Positions 21,458 through 32,509 of a DNA stretch of 64,000 bases are shown piece by piece; within the stretch, counting starts at the first letter, position 1, and each line of letters starts with the position of its first letter. A program made the position numbers and the translations under genes. Below the pieces are notes generated by a model. That model did no database searches and was not told the DNA's origin. It was given only the letters and a program-made list of their open reading frames with translations. Origin of the DNA: Strongylocentrotus purpuratus (lineage: Eukaryota > Echinodermata > Echinoidea > Camarodonta > Strongylocentrotidae); contig NW_022145594.1 of assembly GCF_000002235.5 (NCBI RefSeq), forward strand, positions 21,755,890 through 21,819,889, read 5' to 3'.

Positions 21458-21559
21458 GATTTGATACATGCGTCTTCTGGCAATTGAATTCGATTTGATA
21501 CATGCGTCTTCTGGCAATTGAATTCGATTTGATACATGCGTCTTCTGGCAATTGAATTT
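21458..21559 (+). promoter_or_regulatory. Three 34-bp direct repeats just upstream of the transposase start
   Basis: GATTTGATACATGCGTCTTC starts at 21458, 21492 and 21526, a strict 34-bp period, with almost no divergence. The array ends ~40 bases before the transposase ATG. Its position suggests a promoter, 5' UTR element or transposase-binding site. No TATA box is convincingly placed. The regulatory role is inference. Confidence 0.5.
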
Positions 21560-21599
21560 GATTCAATACTTGTGGCATATTAAGTCAAACTTCACAAAG

Positions 21600-22354
21600 A
21601 TGGAATGGATACAGAGCGAGAGGGGTGGGCGAAAGCTCCTCCTGGGAGGGTACATGTACGTCAAGCAAAAAGATTTGGCAGATGGGTACGAGGGCTTTGA
21701 ATGTGAGCTACGAAGGAACACACGACAATGCAGAGCAAAAATTAAGGTAAGCATCAAACGTACCAACATATTGTGGAGTGAATGACTTGTACCAACCGTT
21801 TATTACAATACATAAGTCCCAGAGCCTATTGGTTCTACGCCACAGCCCATTGTCTAATATATTACCAATATGAAAATGATTAAGGTTGAACAGAGCCTAA
21901 CAATTCATATAATAATTTCAATTTTTTTTAAATGGACACTAGCATAGCATAAATTTAAGTTAAAACTTTAGACGCACGGCTTCCTAGGACCAGTGATCTC
22001 TTTGGTCAATATAATTAATGGACAGTCGGCTCAAAAGGGTTGTTCCCCTAAACAGCTCCTTATAAATTCTTAACTGCAAACTTTTAAACGAATTCACCGA
22101 GACACAACTGTGTCCGTTTTTCTTACGTAACGTTTCCATAAAAATCAGAGGTCGCCATTGAGTCATAATTGACTCAACACACCTTAACCCTAATAAGGCC
22201 GGGGGGGGGGCAGAGGGGGCACGTCCCCCCCCCCCCCCGGCCGCTCAAAAATATGTTAAAATCAGCCCTAAATTCGCCAAAATGTACTGAAAAACAGGGA
22301 CGTGCCCCACGGGCCCCAAAATTCAATAATTGTTTGTAATAAAAAAAATATAAA

Positions 22355-22399
<45 letters not shown>

Positions 22400-25300
22400 A
22401 ATGCCTGACCTAAAAAGTTGACTCCAACGAAACAAAATGTCAAATTTACAATTTTCGTGACCAAAAAAAAAGTGTCCGCTTACCAAACCCCCCCCCCCCG
22501 CTTTTTCTGCGATTTTTATGGGACCAAAAAAAAAGTGGGGTCCGCTTACCACCCCCCCCCCCCCCCCCCCGCTTATTCAGCAATTTTTATGGGACCCCAA
22601 AAAAAGTTATCTCCGCTATTTTTGTATGAAATCTTACTTATTATATTCCTTTTACTGTACTTACAGGCAAAAAATCCTGAGAAAATTCTTAAACCACAAA
22701 TAAATGCACGGTTTTCTTTGAAGCGGACACTGAGTAACACCCTTTAACAGTGATTAACAGTAAATTCTCCCAACCATTTTTGAATTTTCCAAACCGTTTT
22801 TCCATGAAAATAAGACATAAGACAGGCTTTTTAAAATCTTTCAACACTAAAATGTCTGGAATGTTATGAAGAGCCAGTTTGTTGCAATCGTCACAATACG
22901 ATGTACTTTCACCTGAAATGTAATTAAATTGTGATAATATAGTTGGGAGAATTAAGGAATCGATCAGTGAGATCAGTTTTTCCCAATGGTTATCATTAAT
23001 AATGGTCCGTTTTCACTCAAACTTTCAGATTATCTTTAATTGTACATCTAGCAATGAAGTCACTGCCTTAGCACCATTTTCTCTCATATAAACAATGTTA
23101 CCAAGTCCCTTTAAAGACCGAAAAATAAATGATTCGCAAGATCAATGTCATTGCTGTAGCTAAGGACAGCCAAATTGATGATTTTCCGCACTATATGCAA
23201 ACATCACACTCGGAGAGGACCTCCTTGCAGTGGTATTTTCAGAGGAGGGGAGGGGGTGGGCTGGCATTGCCTACCATAAGCACAAGGTAAAGGGATAAAA
23301 TAAGAATCACAGTTTAAACTTCATGAAATTAGTGTCGTTGCTTCAGTTCATAGAGGAACCGTAAGCTTATTAATGATCTACTGAGATCGTAATCAATTAC
23401 TTAACGGTTATAGCTGAGCACAAGATTAAACAAATAACCACATTAAAATATTACTTAAAATTTGGAGACCGGCCTAAAACGCAAACATTTTCCGTAATAT
23501 GCGTTGCCACCCCACTTTTCAGTGACGATGTTTCCATCATTTCATGGTTGACTGAGCACAAACAGAGGAAAAAAATTATTAAGTCATAAAGGTGTTTCTT
23601 TACTTCTTGTTGTTGAAAGAAACTAAAGACGGCAAGCTAGTCAGTTACCTTCCCCCACATCGTATTTATTAGGTTATGCTTGAGTGAGCACAAATTAAAG
23701 ATAGAATACAAAAAATGCAATGTCATATTAAACAATAAAGGACATCAATTTGTTTATGAATAGCGACCCCGATTTCGTATTATGAATAGCGGTCCTTAAG
23801 AGTAATGACCCCTAGATGTGAATTATGAATAGCGACCCTTATCTCACTTTATGAATAGCGGTCCTCAAGAATAACAGTCCTCACGCTTTTGTGAATAGTG
23901 GCCCTCTTTCCGTTTTATGAATAGCGGTTCTTCACGTATCGGAAGTTCCACGTAATAAATCGCGGTCCTTATGACTAGTGAGGTTACACTCCGAGCCAGC
24001 ATGTTTATTAAGGGAAAAACATACAATCACACGAACACACAAACAAGAGAGGAATAGCCACATTTCAAAGGTGATGTAAATGAGTACCTGGTAGGAATTA
24101 ATTCGTTGAAATGCTAGAGCGCCGCAGTGGCCGCCTTGCTAAAGCAAGGGTAATAATCGGGGCAGCGCCAGGAGCGTCACAACGTGACAGACATGTCCGC
24201 TATATAAGAAGCCACCATTATTAATATTATTATGAAGTAATGGATGGAGGTCAACGACCTTCTGAAAAACATTGTTCTACAATAAAGGAAGCAATGACAT
24301 ACATTTTAGGAATAAACATGGTTATTTTGTCTTTAATTTGTGCACAGTCAAACATGACATATAGGTCCAATATGATAAAAGTAACTGACAAGATATACCA
24401 AGTTTAATTTCTGTCAATATTAAATGAAATAGAGATATTAAGATTTGTTTTTGTTGTTAATGTTATTTTTTGTTCATTTTCGCTGACCTGAAGTTAGAAT
24501 TGTGATTATTTTGTTCTTTAACTTGTGATCAGTCATCCATGAACTAACGGATGTTAAGCAGGGTAACAGGAGGTCATCGATGGGTGTGCATGGTGTTCGC
24601 ATTCAGAGCTGACAAATCATCAATTTGACAGTCTCACTACAATTAAGCAAAGGCATTAATGTAGCTAATTTTCCAAATTTTGTCTTTAAAGATAGTATCA
24701 CACATTTGCAAGCCCTCAAAATCTCGATGAGATTTTTTCTGCAGATGGCTTGTGATATGCAATACAATTTTTGAACAATACTCTGAAAGATTTAGAGCTC
24801 AACCCCTTCCAGTTATGAAGTAGGAAACAAAAATGTAATCAATTATTTTCTTTTATTTTCCTCATTTTCTATTACGGCGTCTACCAGACGCTTTAAGAAG
24901 GAAAATATTAAAATTGTCATTAATAATATTTTCAGTAATAATAATGACATTACATTATCGATAACATTGTGGCGTATCCGCACTCCTCTCCAATTTGCTC
25001 AGAAAATGTAATCAACTTAATTCTCTTCGTTGTTGATGACGGAATAGATTTCTTCCATACAAGGATTGGATAGGAAAACACATTTGAAATAGTATATTTA
25101 GGGTGCATGTATAACTGAAAATTTTGTCTAAGGAAAATAAAGATTTCTGATTTTTAGTACAGAGTAGAAGGGAGGGGAGTTTGCAACTTAAACAAAATAA
25201 AATCTTATCTTTAATCGGAATTCATTTAAACTTTCACCGACCCATTCCTCTCATTTACCTGCTTGATTAAGTATGACTGGCTACTTCTGGTTTCCACACA

Positions 25301-28300
25301 AATATTTCTGTAAAAGCACAGATACAATCCTGTTAAAGGTACTATTCCCATTTGCAGGCCAAAAAATGAAAAGGTTAAATTCCAACGGCATTTGAAAGAT
25401 AATACTAATTTAGAACTCTCCTAAAAAACGGGGGTTTGAAAATGTCTTTAAGTGGGAAAATAACAAATATTAGTTGTCGAATCGACTTAAGAGCTATAGA
25501 GCCAGTAAGTAACAGTCTGATTTTCAGACCATTGTACCGAATGGTCGTACGTTTTAAGCTGCGCAGTGATTCAATCAGTTTAATTTGGCCATTACAAGAA
25601 GTGGGTTATTGATGTAGGCAAATGCTTATGTACCCTTTACAGCTCATTTTATATATGTTATTACCAAAGAAGAAAAAGGCCAGTCAGTCACTCAATAGTG
25701 TCTGACGGTGAAGTCTAGCAAGTAAACGGGTTTCCTTGCATAATTTGAATATTAGGACACTGCTAACGTTTATATTTCACAGATAGGACATACATGACAT
25801 ATTCATAATTCCTACAAAGTTCGACAGCATTAGATGTTTGCTGCAAAAGGGACATAGTATCTTTACGGTTCAAAGGAAATCCAACCCTTGTAACAATTCC
25901 ATTGCTTTTAAGGAATGAAAGCAGATACATCAGAGAAACAGAATGGCAAAAGTTTGGAATAAATCGGACCAATGATAAGAAAATAATGAATGTTTGATAT
26001 ATGAGATCACTATATACATCCATGCAAATCTCAAATTGGCAATTCTCTCATTGGATTGTGCCGTAGTGACAAATAACCCTTCGTTTGTCTTGTACACAAA
26101 TATGAAGATTTTTTTTTCTTCTCCCAAGCGCCTTCACCCTTGGGGCACTACTTAAAATATAATATGGAGAGTATATTATTACAGGTTCTCTAGAAATAAT
26201 TTTTTGTGTGTAGGAACAAACGGGAAAGGGAGTGTCGTGGTCGAGTGGTTTAAGGCGCTTGACTTGGAGATGCGAAGGTCGAGGGTTCGAATCCCGACAC
26301 GGCACTAATATCCTTTGGCAAGATATTAACCTGCACTTGCTTCTCTCCACCCAGGTGTTAAATGGGTACCCGGTAGGATGCGACCGTCATTGTTGGTCAA
26401 ACAGTTTTTGAGCGTCATGTAACGCCTGGCTGGAATGCTCCCCAGGGAGTGGAGATTGTGCACACATTGTGTGCGGGTAAGCACTGAATCCAATGACCGG
26501 GGTAATAATATATTTGTAAAGCGCTTAGAGACATTTGTATTTAGCGCTATATAAATTAAATTTATTATATTATTATATTATAAAGTTGTCTGCCGCTACT
26601 TTATACAGAAAATACCGATTCGGCTAATTCGAAGAGCCCTACCTATATTTTTTTTTTTTTGTTTTATTTATTCATGGTTAAAAACAAATACAACTTGTGC
26701 CCGCATTCAGCAAAAGCTGTTTTTTCAGCGAGGCAGTGATTACATAAAATTCGAATAAAATTTAAAACAATGAAAATATAATTCACAAACAAATATGAAA
26801 GTTATAATAAATGAACATATTTACAGAAATTTAACTACAAAATCAAATCATAGTGACAAAGGGGAAAAAACCCAAAACAAACACAAAACAATCAAATAAA
26901 CAATTAAGTTTGTATCTACGGGATGAAAGTGATTCTAACTTTCAAAAATTCAAACTTTGTTCAACACGCTTCACTAATTTTTCAGGTTTAGTCTTGAGAA
27001 GTTAACTATCAATGTTGGACTCCCCGTTAACAAAAAAATCACAAGGAGTTGCTTTTTAGGAAACTTAATTCGTTGTGTTGAGATCAACGTACATGTAGCT
27101 ATTTAGGGTGAATTGCCGTTTGGTTAACAACCAGCCAGTCTACTATCCACTTTGTCCCATAATAGTTTCGTCTACTTATCGTTAGATCTAGCGGCCATCT
27201 AGGACGACAGTCATTCGGTCTAATCCCCAATTAATCTATTACCATTTGGTCTATTATTCATTTTGTCTGATTCCTAGTTTTCTAAATGCCCATTTCGTCT
27301 ACCATCCATAATGCCTAATAATTAGTGGATGATTAATAGCCTATATATATGGGAATAATGTTTTATCTCTCTCAATCTCTCTCTCTCTCTCTCTCTCCCC
27401 ACACTTCCTCTCTCTCTCTTTTTCTTTTTCTCTAATAGGTCATGGGTGATAACCAATTCCGCGATAGAACGGAGCATAACCATCCGCCTAACCATGGTAG
27501 AAGCAATGCTACGAAGGTTAAAGCAGCAACGAAGAGAAGGGCCACTGAGTCCAATGAAAGACCACAACAGGTACTTATGGCGACACTATGCGAGGTAACA
27601 GAGGAAGGGCGGGCAGCGCTACCATCACTAAACAACATGAGGAGGAATATCCGGAGACAGCGCCAAGAGAACCCAAACGCCCTCCCCATTCCCATGACTG
27701 TGGAAGATCTGGAAATCCCTGTAGATCAACGATTGACGCTGGGTGGAGAGCTTTTCCTTTATCACGACTCTGGAAGAAACGACCCTCGCCGGATTTTAGT
27801 GTTTACTACGGAAAGGAACCTTCAGGTAAGAACAAGTGTTGGGGTTCATTGCCATTTGGCCTTCTACGGTTCCGCAATTTTAGGAAGTGCTGCAAAAGCA
27901 TACGTATTGAGTAAAAAAGATTTCAGGATTCATTAGAATGAATTGAAATTGTGAGGTCATCATAAAGATATCCAAATACTTCCTATAAAATTGAAATTGA
28001 AATTAAATTAAAATTGGTTATTATTCTCGACAAAGTACAGAATCGGTTCTAGAACAATTCCCCTGAGGGGGTATTGTTCTGATACGACATGATCTCCTAT
28101 TTCGATTATGTTTTTTAATTATCATGCTATGATAATTAAAAAACAGTAAGTAAGTAAATAAAATAGCTTGGAAATAATACATACAATTTTGCAAGTGAAA
28201 CAGTTTGTTTGTTTGAAATATATAATATTCGATGCAAATGTATTCATTCTGTTTTGCTACTAGTTGCTGTCAACGTCTGAAAGTTGGTTCGCTGATGGCA

Positions 28301-29791
28301 CGTTCAAGGTAGTGCCGACCATCTTCTTCCAGTTGTGGACAATCCACGCCACATATGAGGGACATGTGGTGCCTTTGGTTTATTGCCTCATGCTAAATAA
28401 GGACCAGGCGTCATATGCAAGGGTACTAGCAGCACTACAGGAGGGAAGGGCGTTCTACCCAACCAGAATCATGATCGACTACGAATTTGCAGCGAAGAAC
28501 GCATTTTCCCAGGCATTTCCAAATGCTCACGTTCAAGGATGTCTTTTTCATCTCTGTCAGAGGATACATGAACGGGTATGGTGATATTTATATATTGACA
28601 GTTGATCCCTTTTTTTTACCCGCCATTTATTGATCAAATAGTACATTCAAGGCTCATGGCTAAAAAAAAAAAAAAAATAGTGATACAAATATTAGGTAGA
28701 GTTTGAAATTTGAGTAAGTGGACTTGCAAGCCATGATAAATGCTGAGGAGAGAGGGGGGGGGGAGGAGTCTAATAAATATTTTTTCTTTTAATCATCCTT
28801 TCAAGCCCAGTAACAAAAACTTTATATGATGATTAGAGGGTAGGGGGCTAGGGGCTATATCTCTTTTCGATTGTGCCTAAAACTGACCTGGAAAAAACAC
28901 GGACCTCTAATCGCCAGGGGAGGGGGAGGGGGGAATATAATCGATAGTTATACTGAAAATTGGTAGGCCACAAGGAAGCTGAGTAGGATACAAGCATGTT
29001 ATTTTCTCCTATAGGAAACGCTCATTGCGTATAGTCAGGCAAGGTAGAAAATTTCGGGCAGCCCTGGCGGATTCGGGCGAAAAAATAGGGGACAGCGGTT
29101 TGTTCCTCCCCCCTCCCCCACACTAAATGAACAGTTACCAATATCTATGCATTTTGCTAAATGGGTAGACAACAAACAATATTTCTGAAGTGTGAAAGGG
29201 CTGGTACATGTACTGTTATGAGTTTTATATTATTATTTTTAGATCAAGCAAGAAGGGCTGCAGGTGCTCTACAACGAGGATGAGGAGATCCGGACACAGG
29301 CGAGAATGATAGGAGCGATTGCATTTGTGCCAGTGGAAGACACCGTGGAGGCGTTTGAAGCCTTGGCAGGCATTGCAAGGGCAGAGCTGCAACCTGTCCT
29401 CAATTATTTTGAGGATACTTATGTGGGTCGACCTCAAAGAGCCGCGGGACATGGTCGCCAGGCAGCGAGGTTCCCGCCCATAATGTGGAACATGTTCAAT
29501 GCGACATTGCAGGGGGAATTTCGCACGAACAATCATGTGGAGGGCTGGCACCGAAGGTTCCAGATCGGCGTCGGTGCCGACCACCCCTCGTTTTGGCAGT
29601 TTTTGACCTGCCTAAAACGGGAACATGCCATGAACGAAGTAACGATCGGACAAGCGCAAGCTGGAATGGCGCCTCCCGCACGTAGGAGAGTGTACCAAGA
29701 TACCAATCTCCGGCTCATCAGGCTCGTTACTAATTACCATGGGAGAGACATTGTAGATTTTTTAAGGGGCGTGTCCCATAATCTTCACTAA
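21600..29791 (+). CDS. MULE transposase with FLYWCH zinc finger, four exons, apparently intact
   Basis: Exons 21600-21746, 27439-27825, 28264-28575 and 29243-29791 sum to 1395 bases (464 residues plus stop). All introns are phase 0 with GT...AG ends (AAG|GTAAGC, CAG|GTAAGA, CGG|GTATGG donors; TAATAG, TACTAG, TTTTAG acceptors). The ATG at 21600 has a good context (AAAGATGG). Residues ~5-64 form a FLYWCH finger (C35, C44, H62, H64; EHNHPPN) split by intron 1. Residues ~179-280 are the MULE domain with D189 (WFADGTF) and D250 (MIDYEF). A CLFHLCQ motif follows, and E382 (TNNHVEGWH) is a candidate for the third acidic residue. The enzyme cuts and moves DNA at its own inverted termini in the nucleus. 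No stop or frameshift is seen. A polyadenylation signal is not evident close downstream. Confidence 0.9.
22195..22620. repeat. Low-complexity block: poly-G/C hairpin, (AT)n, ~75-bp tandem with C runs
   Basis: 22197-22245 has G and C runs around CAGAGGGGGCACGTCCCC. 22366-22397 is (AT)n. 22425-22620 holds about 2.5 copies of a ~75-bp unit (TTTTTATGGGACC, an A run, GTCCGCTTACC, a C run). It lies in intron 1 of the transposase. The several ORFs here are artefacts. Confidence 0.75.
22621..23752. other. Intron sequence without recognisable feature
   Basis: AT-rich intron 1 sequence of the MULE transposase gene. I see no supported repeat or exon. Confidence 0.5.
23753..23976 (-). repeat. 26-bp satellite, array 2 (short, diverged, minus orientation)
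   Basis: About eight to nine degenerate units built on TATGAATAGCGACC or TATGAATAGCGGTCC. Spacing is irregular. The GGACCGC variant is shared with the diverged left edge of array 1. It lies in intron 1 of the transposase gene. Confidence 0.85.
24070..24235 (+). repeat. SINE-like 3' fragment
   Basis: GAGTACCTGGTAGGAATTAA, then a GCGCCGCAGTGGCC region, GCTAAAGCAAGGGTAATAAT and CGCTATATAAGAAGC with a TTA/ATT-rich tail. The order resembles the body and tail of the SINE at 26232-26582. The tRNA head is absent. Confidence 0.5.
24236..26228. other. Intron sequence, mostly unassigned
   Basis: AT-rich intron 1 sequence. A short stretch near 25588-25633 (GGGTTATTGATGTAGGCAAA, then TGCTTATGTACCCTTT) resembles the centre of the foldback element at 57240-57450 (GGTTATTGATGTGTACAAAT), so both hold pieces of one dispersed repeat. 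No exon is supported. Confidence 0.5.
26232..26582 (+). mobile_element. tRNA-derived SINE with LINE-like tail, ~350 bp
   Basis: The head is tRNA-like (Ser/Leu type): A box TGGTCGAGTGG at 26238-26248, B box GGTTCGAATCC at 26284-26294, and ends GTGTCGTG and CACGGCAC that can pair. The body contains GGGTACCCGGTAGGATGCGA. The tail AAAGCGCTTAGAGACATTTG...GCGCTATATAAAT followed by TTA-rich repeats resembles L2/Daphne-type LINE ends. SINEs are copied by a LINE enzyme in trans. It lies in transposase intron 1. Confidence 0.85.
26583..27109. other. Intron sequence without recognisable feature
   Basis: AT-rich, with a short T run near 26648. Nothing is supported. Confidence 0.4.
27110..27312. repeat. 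Degenerate minisatellite of GTCTA-bearing ~20-bp units
   Basis: Units of the type CCATTTGGTCTATTAT, TCATTTTGTCTGATTCC and CCATTTCGTCTACCAT recur with heavy divergence through transposase intron 1, close to the start of exon 2. Confidence 0.55.
27364..27432 (+). repeat. (TC)n tract forming the acceptor pyrimidine tract of exon 2
   Basis: A CT-rich microsatellite runs almost up to the AATAG acceptor (AG at 27437-27438). It is a very long polypyrimidine tract and should make a strong 3' splice site. Confidence 0.7.
28045..28086. mobile_element. 42-bp termini-only derivative of the MULE, in transposase intron 2
   Basis: The segment starts GGTTCTAGAACAATTCCCC and ends GGGGTATTGTTCTGATACG. These are the left-end (GGTTCTAGGACAATTACC) and right-end (GGTAATTGTCCTGATACG) sequences of the 12.3-kb MULE, joined by TGAG. 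The flanks, ACAGAATC and ACATGATC, match at 6 of 8 positions, a possible decayed target duplication. Confidence 0.7.
28110..28144. repeat. Perfect short hairpin in transposase intron 2
   Basis: GTTTTTTAATTATCAT, loop GCT, then the exact complement. It lies 24 bases from the 42-bp mini-element. Role unknown. Confidence 0.7.
28576..29242. other. Transposase intron 3, no further feature
   Basis: Contains an A run near 28662 and G-rich stretches near 28753 and 28917. No exon is supported. Confidence 0.6.
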
Positions 29792-30270
29792 CGATCAGTC
29801 ACCTATGCTATTGTACAGTTTTTGATCAGTCCAGGTAAATTGTTTTAACATGCAGGACCTCCCATTTACTTGGCATTACATTATATGGGATTTTTTGTTT
29901 TACATTAAGAGATGTGTTACGTATATACATTGTTGAATACAGAATGATATCATTTGATATCTTCTTTTTTTATGCATTTGATTGTTTTCAGGATAAAAGT
30001 TTCTAGTTTTTTTTTAATTCTCTTTTTTTACTGTTTCATGTTTATATGATAAGCATGATTGTGATGATCTTTGCCTCTGAGTTTTACTTTGGGATGTCAG
30101 AACTCTGTTTTTAGTACATGACTTTGATAAGTCTCCTCCTTTGGCTTCCTTCAAGACAGCAGGAAGGTGTTTTATTTGTGTTAATGTATCATTAATATTT
30201 ATCATGTTTATCCTCTTCAAATATGGTTTTGGGCAATACGCGCCAAAATTTGCTGGACAGAAGTTTTATC

Positions 30271-31105
30271 GTTGCAGAAAAAGCTCTTCGTATTAATCGC
30301 AACTCTCAGTCGCGTTCCCTTACAAATCCTATATTCTTTGAAAATAGCATGTTAATAATTAATGACCTCTATCTCTTCCAGTTAGGCCAGTTTTTGTAAA
30401 CTAACAGTAATGACATGCTCTCAATTTTATTCATGATGTGTTCCTCCCCCCACCCCCCTACAAAAAAATTACATTGTGGTGACTTTCATTTACCTCTTCT
30501 AAATACATTTATCTATGCCGGTCTCAAATTTTGGAACTTTTCACGTATTTGTACTAAACTTGCCCCATCACTCCATTCTTTTAAGCGAAAAGCGAACTCG
30601 TTTCTTTTACAATCTTATAAAACATATTAAATCTTCGCGTAGTCAACTCGTGTTTTACTCCCCCCCCCCCCCCCCCCACAGATTGCGTTTGTGACCTTTC
30701 ATATAATGTCAGTCTTCGTCCTATGTCTCTGTTGGATCATGTTCACCCAGACGTAGGAAAAGCATGTTGTTATACATTTTTAAATTATGAATTTATAATT
30801 CATAAGTTCTCATTTCACAATTTCAGATTAATCTGTTTTGTCTCCAAATGCATATGTATTTATTCCATATGTTTATTACTACCGTCTTTTGAGGGATCCA
30901 CATTCTACAAATCCCGCTTCTCAGTAGATCCCTCCATTTTCACAGTTTTTTACTTTTAAACAAACGAAACATCACTTACAGCACATGTATACATTCTTTT
31001 GTAATTTAATTAATGATTTTCAAAATGATTTATGTAATTGATTTCTTGTCATAATTGTTTATATTGATAGTTCTGTTGGAAGTGAAAATAAAACTGAAAA
31101 TTGAA
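30271..31105 (+). mobile_element. 5'-truncated CR1/L2-like LINE fragment inside the MULE
   Basis: The C-terminal part of a LINE RT is recognisable across frames. A VAEKALRINRNSQSRSL-like stretch (30271 on) and NDLYLFQLGQF (30357-30400) are followed by a stop and frameshift. IYAGLKFWNFSRIC and SLHSFKRKANSF then run to a TAA at 30628-30630. A 3' UTR ends near 31105 with AAAATAAAACTGAAAATTG. It has no RT catalytic core and is a dead fragment that landed downstream of the transposase. Confidence 0.65.
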
Positions 31106-31974
31106 ACACTGTTTGAAATGCTATTAAAGTTATTCACTTGTGATAGAGAATGTAAATAGTTAAAATATTGCATCTTGTATGTCAATTTACCTCCGCAACA
31201 TTTTAAGTTCAATACCTTTTCTTTTATATAAAGAATGATGACAAAACAAGAATAGGATTTTCACCACATTAACTCGTACACTAGAGAACCATAAACAGCT
31301 AAACAAAAAATAAATTTTAAGCACAGTCTAAGTAGACATATTCCTTTGCTTCCAGAATTCATGAAAAGTCAAAGTTTTAGGAGACTTGGAGGCCACACTG
31401 AATAACGTCAAACAAAGCTGGCGAGAAGCGAACATCGTCACTAATGCTTAAGCGTCCCTTCGATTTTTAATCTCTGTTAAACTCGTTAAGAACAAAAGCT
31501 TGTCAATTTCATATGGTTCATAGAATTACCATGACCACGTTTCAGGGGGAAAATAAAGTAAAAATGCCTGCTTTAACCTTTTCTGAGATGGAGGTAGTGG
31601 ATGTTTCTATCTTTCATATGGCCTAGAGTTTGAAAAAGTTTCACCAATTAAAAATTAGAAAATTATGATTTGTTGAAGGTGCAAACACAAATATGCAACT
31701 CCGTGACGTGTCTTGTGAGCTCCCCGCCTATTTGCCCTGTGCTAGAAAACTTTAAAAAAATCTGTATTCTTCCTTAACAAATTTTCCACATACATTCACC
31801 CAAAATATAATTAAATATAATTATTGCAAATATGTTTATACACAACCCCTGTACGAAACAAATCTATGCCGTCATAAATAACTAAGAAAATGAAAGTTCA
31901 TGACATTTTCTCTAAATAGCAATTTGAAGCGGAGCTCGCATTATACGTCACAGTGTTGCAAATTCCCTGGGTGT
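31106..31974. other. MULE interior, no recognisable feature
   Basis: AT-rich non-coding DNA between the LINE fragment and the right terminal array. Confidence 0.5.
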
Positions 31975-32500
31975 GATTGTCCTCGGAGGTAATGGTGTTT
32001 CGAGGGGGGGGGGTAATTGTCCTCGGGGGGGGGGGGGTAGTTGTCCTCGGGAGGTAGTTTTCCGGGGGTAGTTGTCCTCGGGGGACAATTGTCCTCGGGG
32101 GTAGTTGTCCATGGGGGGTAATTGTCCTGGGGGGTAGTTGTCCTCGGGGTAGTTGTCCTCGGGGGGTAATTGTCCTGGGGGGTAGTTGTCCTCGGGGGGT
32201 AGTTTTTCCGGGGGGTAGTTGTCCTCGGGGGTAATTGTCCTCGGGGGTAGTTGTCCTCGGGGGGTAGTTTTCCGGGGGGTAAATTTCCGGGGGGTAATTG
32301 TCCTTGGGGGGTAATTGTCCTCGGGGGGTAATTCTCCGGGGGGTAATTTTCCGGGGGGTAATTGTCCATGGGGGGTAATTGTCCTCGGGGGGTAATTCTC
32401 CGGGGGGTAATTTTCCAGGGGGTAATTGTCCTTGGGGGGTAGTTTTCCGGGGGGTAATTTTCCGGGGGGTGATTGCCCAGGGGGTAATTGTCCTGATACG
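31975..32500 (-). repeat. Right inverted terminus of the MULE: array of ~16-17 bp units
   Basis: The inverse of the 20161-20702 array, built of GGGGGGTAATTGTCCTC-type units as read on the plus strand. The order of unit variants from the outer edge matches the left end for the first seven units. It then drifts, as expected if the arrays change by unequal exchange. Confidence 0.9.
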
Positions 32501-32509
32501 GACATTAGC
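32501..32509. other. Target-site duplication, right copy (GACATTAGC)
   Basis: Exact match to 20152-20160, directly abutting the right end of the MULE. Confidence 0.85.

Larger units (their letters stand above)
20161..32500. mobile_element. Mutator-like element (MULE), 12.3 kb, tandem-array inverted termini
   Basis: The exact 9-mer GACATTAGC lies immediately outside both ends (20152-20160 and 32501-32509), a MULE-type target duplication. The outer 6 bases differ (GGTTCT left, CGTATC right, read inward). From there the ends match, starting AGGACAATTACCCCCTGGGC. The inverted termini are ~0.53-kb arrays of 16-17 bp units. Inside lies a four-exon transposase gene (21600-29791, plus strand), a 26-bp satellite fragment, two SINE-like repeats, a LINE 3' fragment and low-complexity DNA, mostly in intron 1 and downstream. 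The intact target duplication and open exons suggest recent movement despite these passengers. Confidence 0.88.

Noticed and set aside
13047..23976. Arrays 1 and 2 as the two ends of one element
   Set aside because: Array 2 lies inside the MULE (20161-32500) while array 1 lies outside, so one intact element with these ends would have to cross the MULE boundary.
26232..26304. Functional tRNA gene
   Set aside because: A and B boxes are good, but the anticodon arm is irregular and a SINE body with LINE-like tail follows.
26048..26350. 100-codon ORF with CRDSNPRPSHL
   Set aside because: This is the antisense translation of the SINE tRNA head, commonly mistaken for a protein.
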